From contig DNZB01000158.1 in NCBI GenBank assembly GCA_003506635.1, positions 2,198 through 16,185 on the forward strand: 13,988 nucleotides of DNA, read 5' to 3'. Positions 12,887 through 13,988 of the stretch are shown here, in pieces. The stretch is from Parvularcula sp. (lineage in GTDB: Bacteria; Pseudomonadota; Alphaproteobacteria; Caulobacterales; Parvularculaceae). The position numbers and the translations under genes were made by a program. Under the pieces are notes generated by a model. That model had not been told where the DNA came from, made no database searches, and saw only the letters and a list, made by a program, of their open reading frames with translations. Positions within the stretch are counted from its first letter, which is position 1; each line of letters begins with the position of its first letter.

Positions 12887-13897
12887 TCAGCCTTCCTGCT
12901 GCTGGCGTTCGACCTTGCGCCATTTCGCAACGTTTTGATTGTGCTCTTCCAGCGTCGGCGCGAAGGCGTGCCCGCCCGAGCCGTCGGCGACAAAGAAGAG
13001 ATCGTCCGTGTCCGCCGGATTAAGAACCGCCTCGATCGCGGCGCGCCCCGGATTGGCGATCGGCGTCGGCGGCAAGCCGGTGATCACATAGGTGTTATAG
13101 GGCGTCGCGCGCTCAAGCTCGCTCTGGCGCAGGCCGCGGCCGAGCGGGTCGCCTCCCGTCAGACCGTAGATGATCGTCGGATCGGACTGGAGGCGCATCC
13201 CCTTTTTGAGCCGATTGACGAACACCGCCGCGATCAGCGGGCGCTCATCGGCGACGCCCGTCTCCTTCTCGACGATCGAGGCGAGGATGATCGCTTCTTC
13301 CTTGCTCGAAAATGGCAATTCGCTCGCGCGCCCTTCCCACAGGGCGTCAAGGACCGCGTCTTGCGCTTTCATCATGTCTTCGATGACGCCGTCGCGCGTC
13401 TGCCCGCGCGTGAAGGCATAAGTTTCGGGCAGGAGTTCGCCTTCGCCCGGCGCCAGCGAGATTTCGCCCTCAAGCGTTTCTTCGGCGGCGATCAGCGCGA
13501 GAATCTGCTTCGTCGTCCGCCCTTCCGGAACCGTCAGCCGGTGAAGGATGCTTTTGCCCGCGTCAAGAATGCGGATGACGTCGATGACGCTCGCGCCGGC
13601 CGGGATCTCATATTCGCCCGCCTTCAAGGCGCCCGCCTTGTCGTGCGCGCGGACGACCGCCTTGAAAAGGCGCTCGTCGCGGATGACGCCGGCGCGTTTC
13701 AGCTCGGCCGCGATGCCCGCGACGGAGGTTCCGGGCTTGAGGAGGACGATGGCGCTCTCGGCAAGGGGGCCTGCGCCCGTCGCGGCGCGCCAGACCCAGG
13801 CGAGCATGGCGCCGGCGATGAGGGCGAGCGCCAGAAAGAGGATCAGGATCGACCTCGCCGCCCCGCCGCGTTCGCCAGACGCCATCCCCGCCGCCAT
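12887..13897 (-). CDS. mltG: Endolytic peptidoglycan transglycosylase MltG
   Basis: A protein of 336 residues: short cytoplasmic tail, one membrane helix (about 16-36), then a LysM-like subdomain and the YceG catalytic domain in the periplasm. It cleaves nascent glycan strands to end their polymerisation. ILASIVEKETGVADER (about 204-219) contains the catalytic Glu (Glu218 in E. coli), followed by VFVNRLKKGMRLQSDPTIIYG and TPYNTYVITGLPPTPIANPG, both diagnostic. ATG 13897 is chosen because GGAGG (13903-13907) lies 5 nt upstream and this gives a clean 31-nt gap after fabF. A TTG at 13939 would add 14 residues and overlap fabF; ATG 13885 is another possibility. It lies between fabF and yicC as in many Alphaproteobacteria. 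Confidence 0.96.
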   Translation of the reverse strand: MAAGMASGERGGAARSILILFLALALIAGAMLAWVWRAATGAGPLAESAIVLLKPGTSVAGIAAELKRAGVIRDERLFKAVVRAHDKAGALKAGEYEIPAGASVIDVIRILDAGKSILHRLTVPEGRTTKQILALIAAEETLEGEISLAPGEGELLPETYAFTRGQTRDGVIEDMMKAQDAVLDALWEGRASELPFSSKEEAIILASIVEKETGVADERPLIAAVFVNRLKKGMRLQSDPTIIYGLTGGDPLGRGLRQSELERATPYNTYVITGLPPTPIANPGRAAIEAVLNPADTDDLFFVADGSGGHAFAPTLEEHNQNVAKWRKVERQQQEG

Positions 13898-13902
13898 CGC
13901 CG

Positions 13903-13907
13903 CCTCC
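13903..13907 (-). promoter_or_regulatory. Ribosome binding site of mltG
   Basis: GGAGG on the minus strand, 5 nt before ATG 13897, favours this start over the upstream TTG at 13939, which would overlap the fabF stop. The surrounding GCG-rich run makes a chance match possible. Confidence 0.6.
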
Positions 13908-13928
13908 GCCCTTTGCCCGTTCGCGATG

Positions 13929-13988
13929 TTAGCGGTCAACGCGGGCGACGACCAGCGAAGCGTTGGTGCCGCCGAAGCCGAAGGAATT
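13929..13988 (-). CDS. fabF: Beta-ketoacyl-ACP synthase II, C-terminal end
   Basis: Only the last 19 codons and the TAA stop (13929-13931 on the plus coordinates) are in the window. They read NSFGFGGTNASLVVARVDR, which is the conserved C-terminal motif of KAS II: the GFGG loop that gates the active site, followed by TNASLV. FabF elongates acyl chains on ACP in fatty-acid synthesis. Position immediately upstream of mltG matches the conserved acpP-fabF-mltG order. FabB is a less likely alternative because of this context. Confidence 0.9.
   Translation of the reverse strand, partial: NSFGFGGTNASLVVARVDR

Noticed and set aside
13898..13939. TTG 13939 as start of mltG
   Set aside because: It would overlap the fabF stop and use a rare start without a ribosome site; ATG 13897 has GGAGG at good spacing. 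Not fully excluded.

Overview
The window is about 14 kb of GC-rich, densely coded DNA (roughly two thirds G+C by eye, with strong G/C preference at third codon positions). It looks like chromosomal DNA of an alphaproteobacterium. The best lineage marker is the right end: fabF (tail only), mltG, yicC and gmk in one tight minus-strand operon, an order widely conserved in Alphaproteobacteria. The Bpt-type leucyltransferase and the TakP-type TRAP transporter fit that assignment. I cannot name the order or genus from sequence alone. No rRNA, tRNA, CRISPR array, insertion sequence or phage gene was found, and no stretch over 300 bases lacks a gene.

Layout. (1) 1-417, plus strand: 3' end of an S9 (prolyl oligopeptidase-like) peptidase. 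(2) 487-1236, plus: bpt, the N-end-rule leucyl/arginyl-tRNA-protein transferase. (3) 1302-4894, plus: a complete three-gene TRAP transporter (dctP, dctQ, dctM) of the TakP/FcbT type. Its binding protein has a twin-arginine plus lipobox signal, its small permease has an extra N-terminal membrane section, and its large permease carries an insertion. (4) 4885-7720, minus: a compact four-gene operon read lemA, GNAT acetyltransferase, Asp/Glu-racemase family enzyme, HtpX-like M48 protease. The junctions are 2 nt, a 4-nt ATGA overlap and 3 nt. (5) 7828-10633, plus: SMP-30/gluconolactonase-family hydrolase, a DUF2959-like lipoprotein, a DUF533/TerB-fold membrane protein and a GFA-family zinc protein. 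(6) 10697-11349, plus: a Phd/YefM-PIN (VapC) toxin-antitoxin pair with a probable operator of two exact 9-bp direct repeats. (7) 11353-13988, minus: the fabF-mltG-yicC-gmk housekeeping operon.

How the genes relate. The TRAP genes form one transporter, probably for a small organic or 2-oxo acid. LemA and the M48 protease are a recurring bacterial pair linked to membrane-protein quality control; here two small cytosolic enzymes sit between them in one transcription unit. That operon shares a 107-bp divergent control region with a plus-strand unit that also encodes envelope proteins, so the two may form an envelope-stress neighbourhood (inference). The toxin-antitoxin pair lies at the distal end of the housekeeping operon, in a 3-bp convergent junction with gmk.

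Nothing here is clearly a new system. The points most worth a second look are the racemase with a Ser/Cys instead of Cys/Cys catalytic pair, the two-enzyme insertion in the lemA/M48 operon, the non-standard architecture of all three TRAP subunits, possible competing hairpins between dctP and dctQ, and the helically phased repeat operator of the toxin-antitoxin pair.
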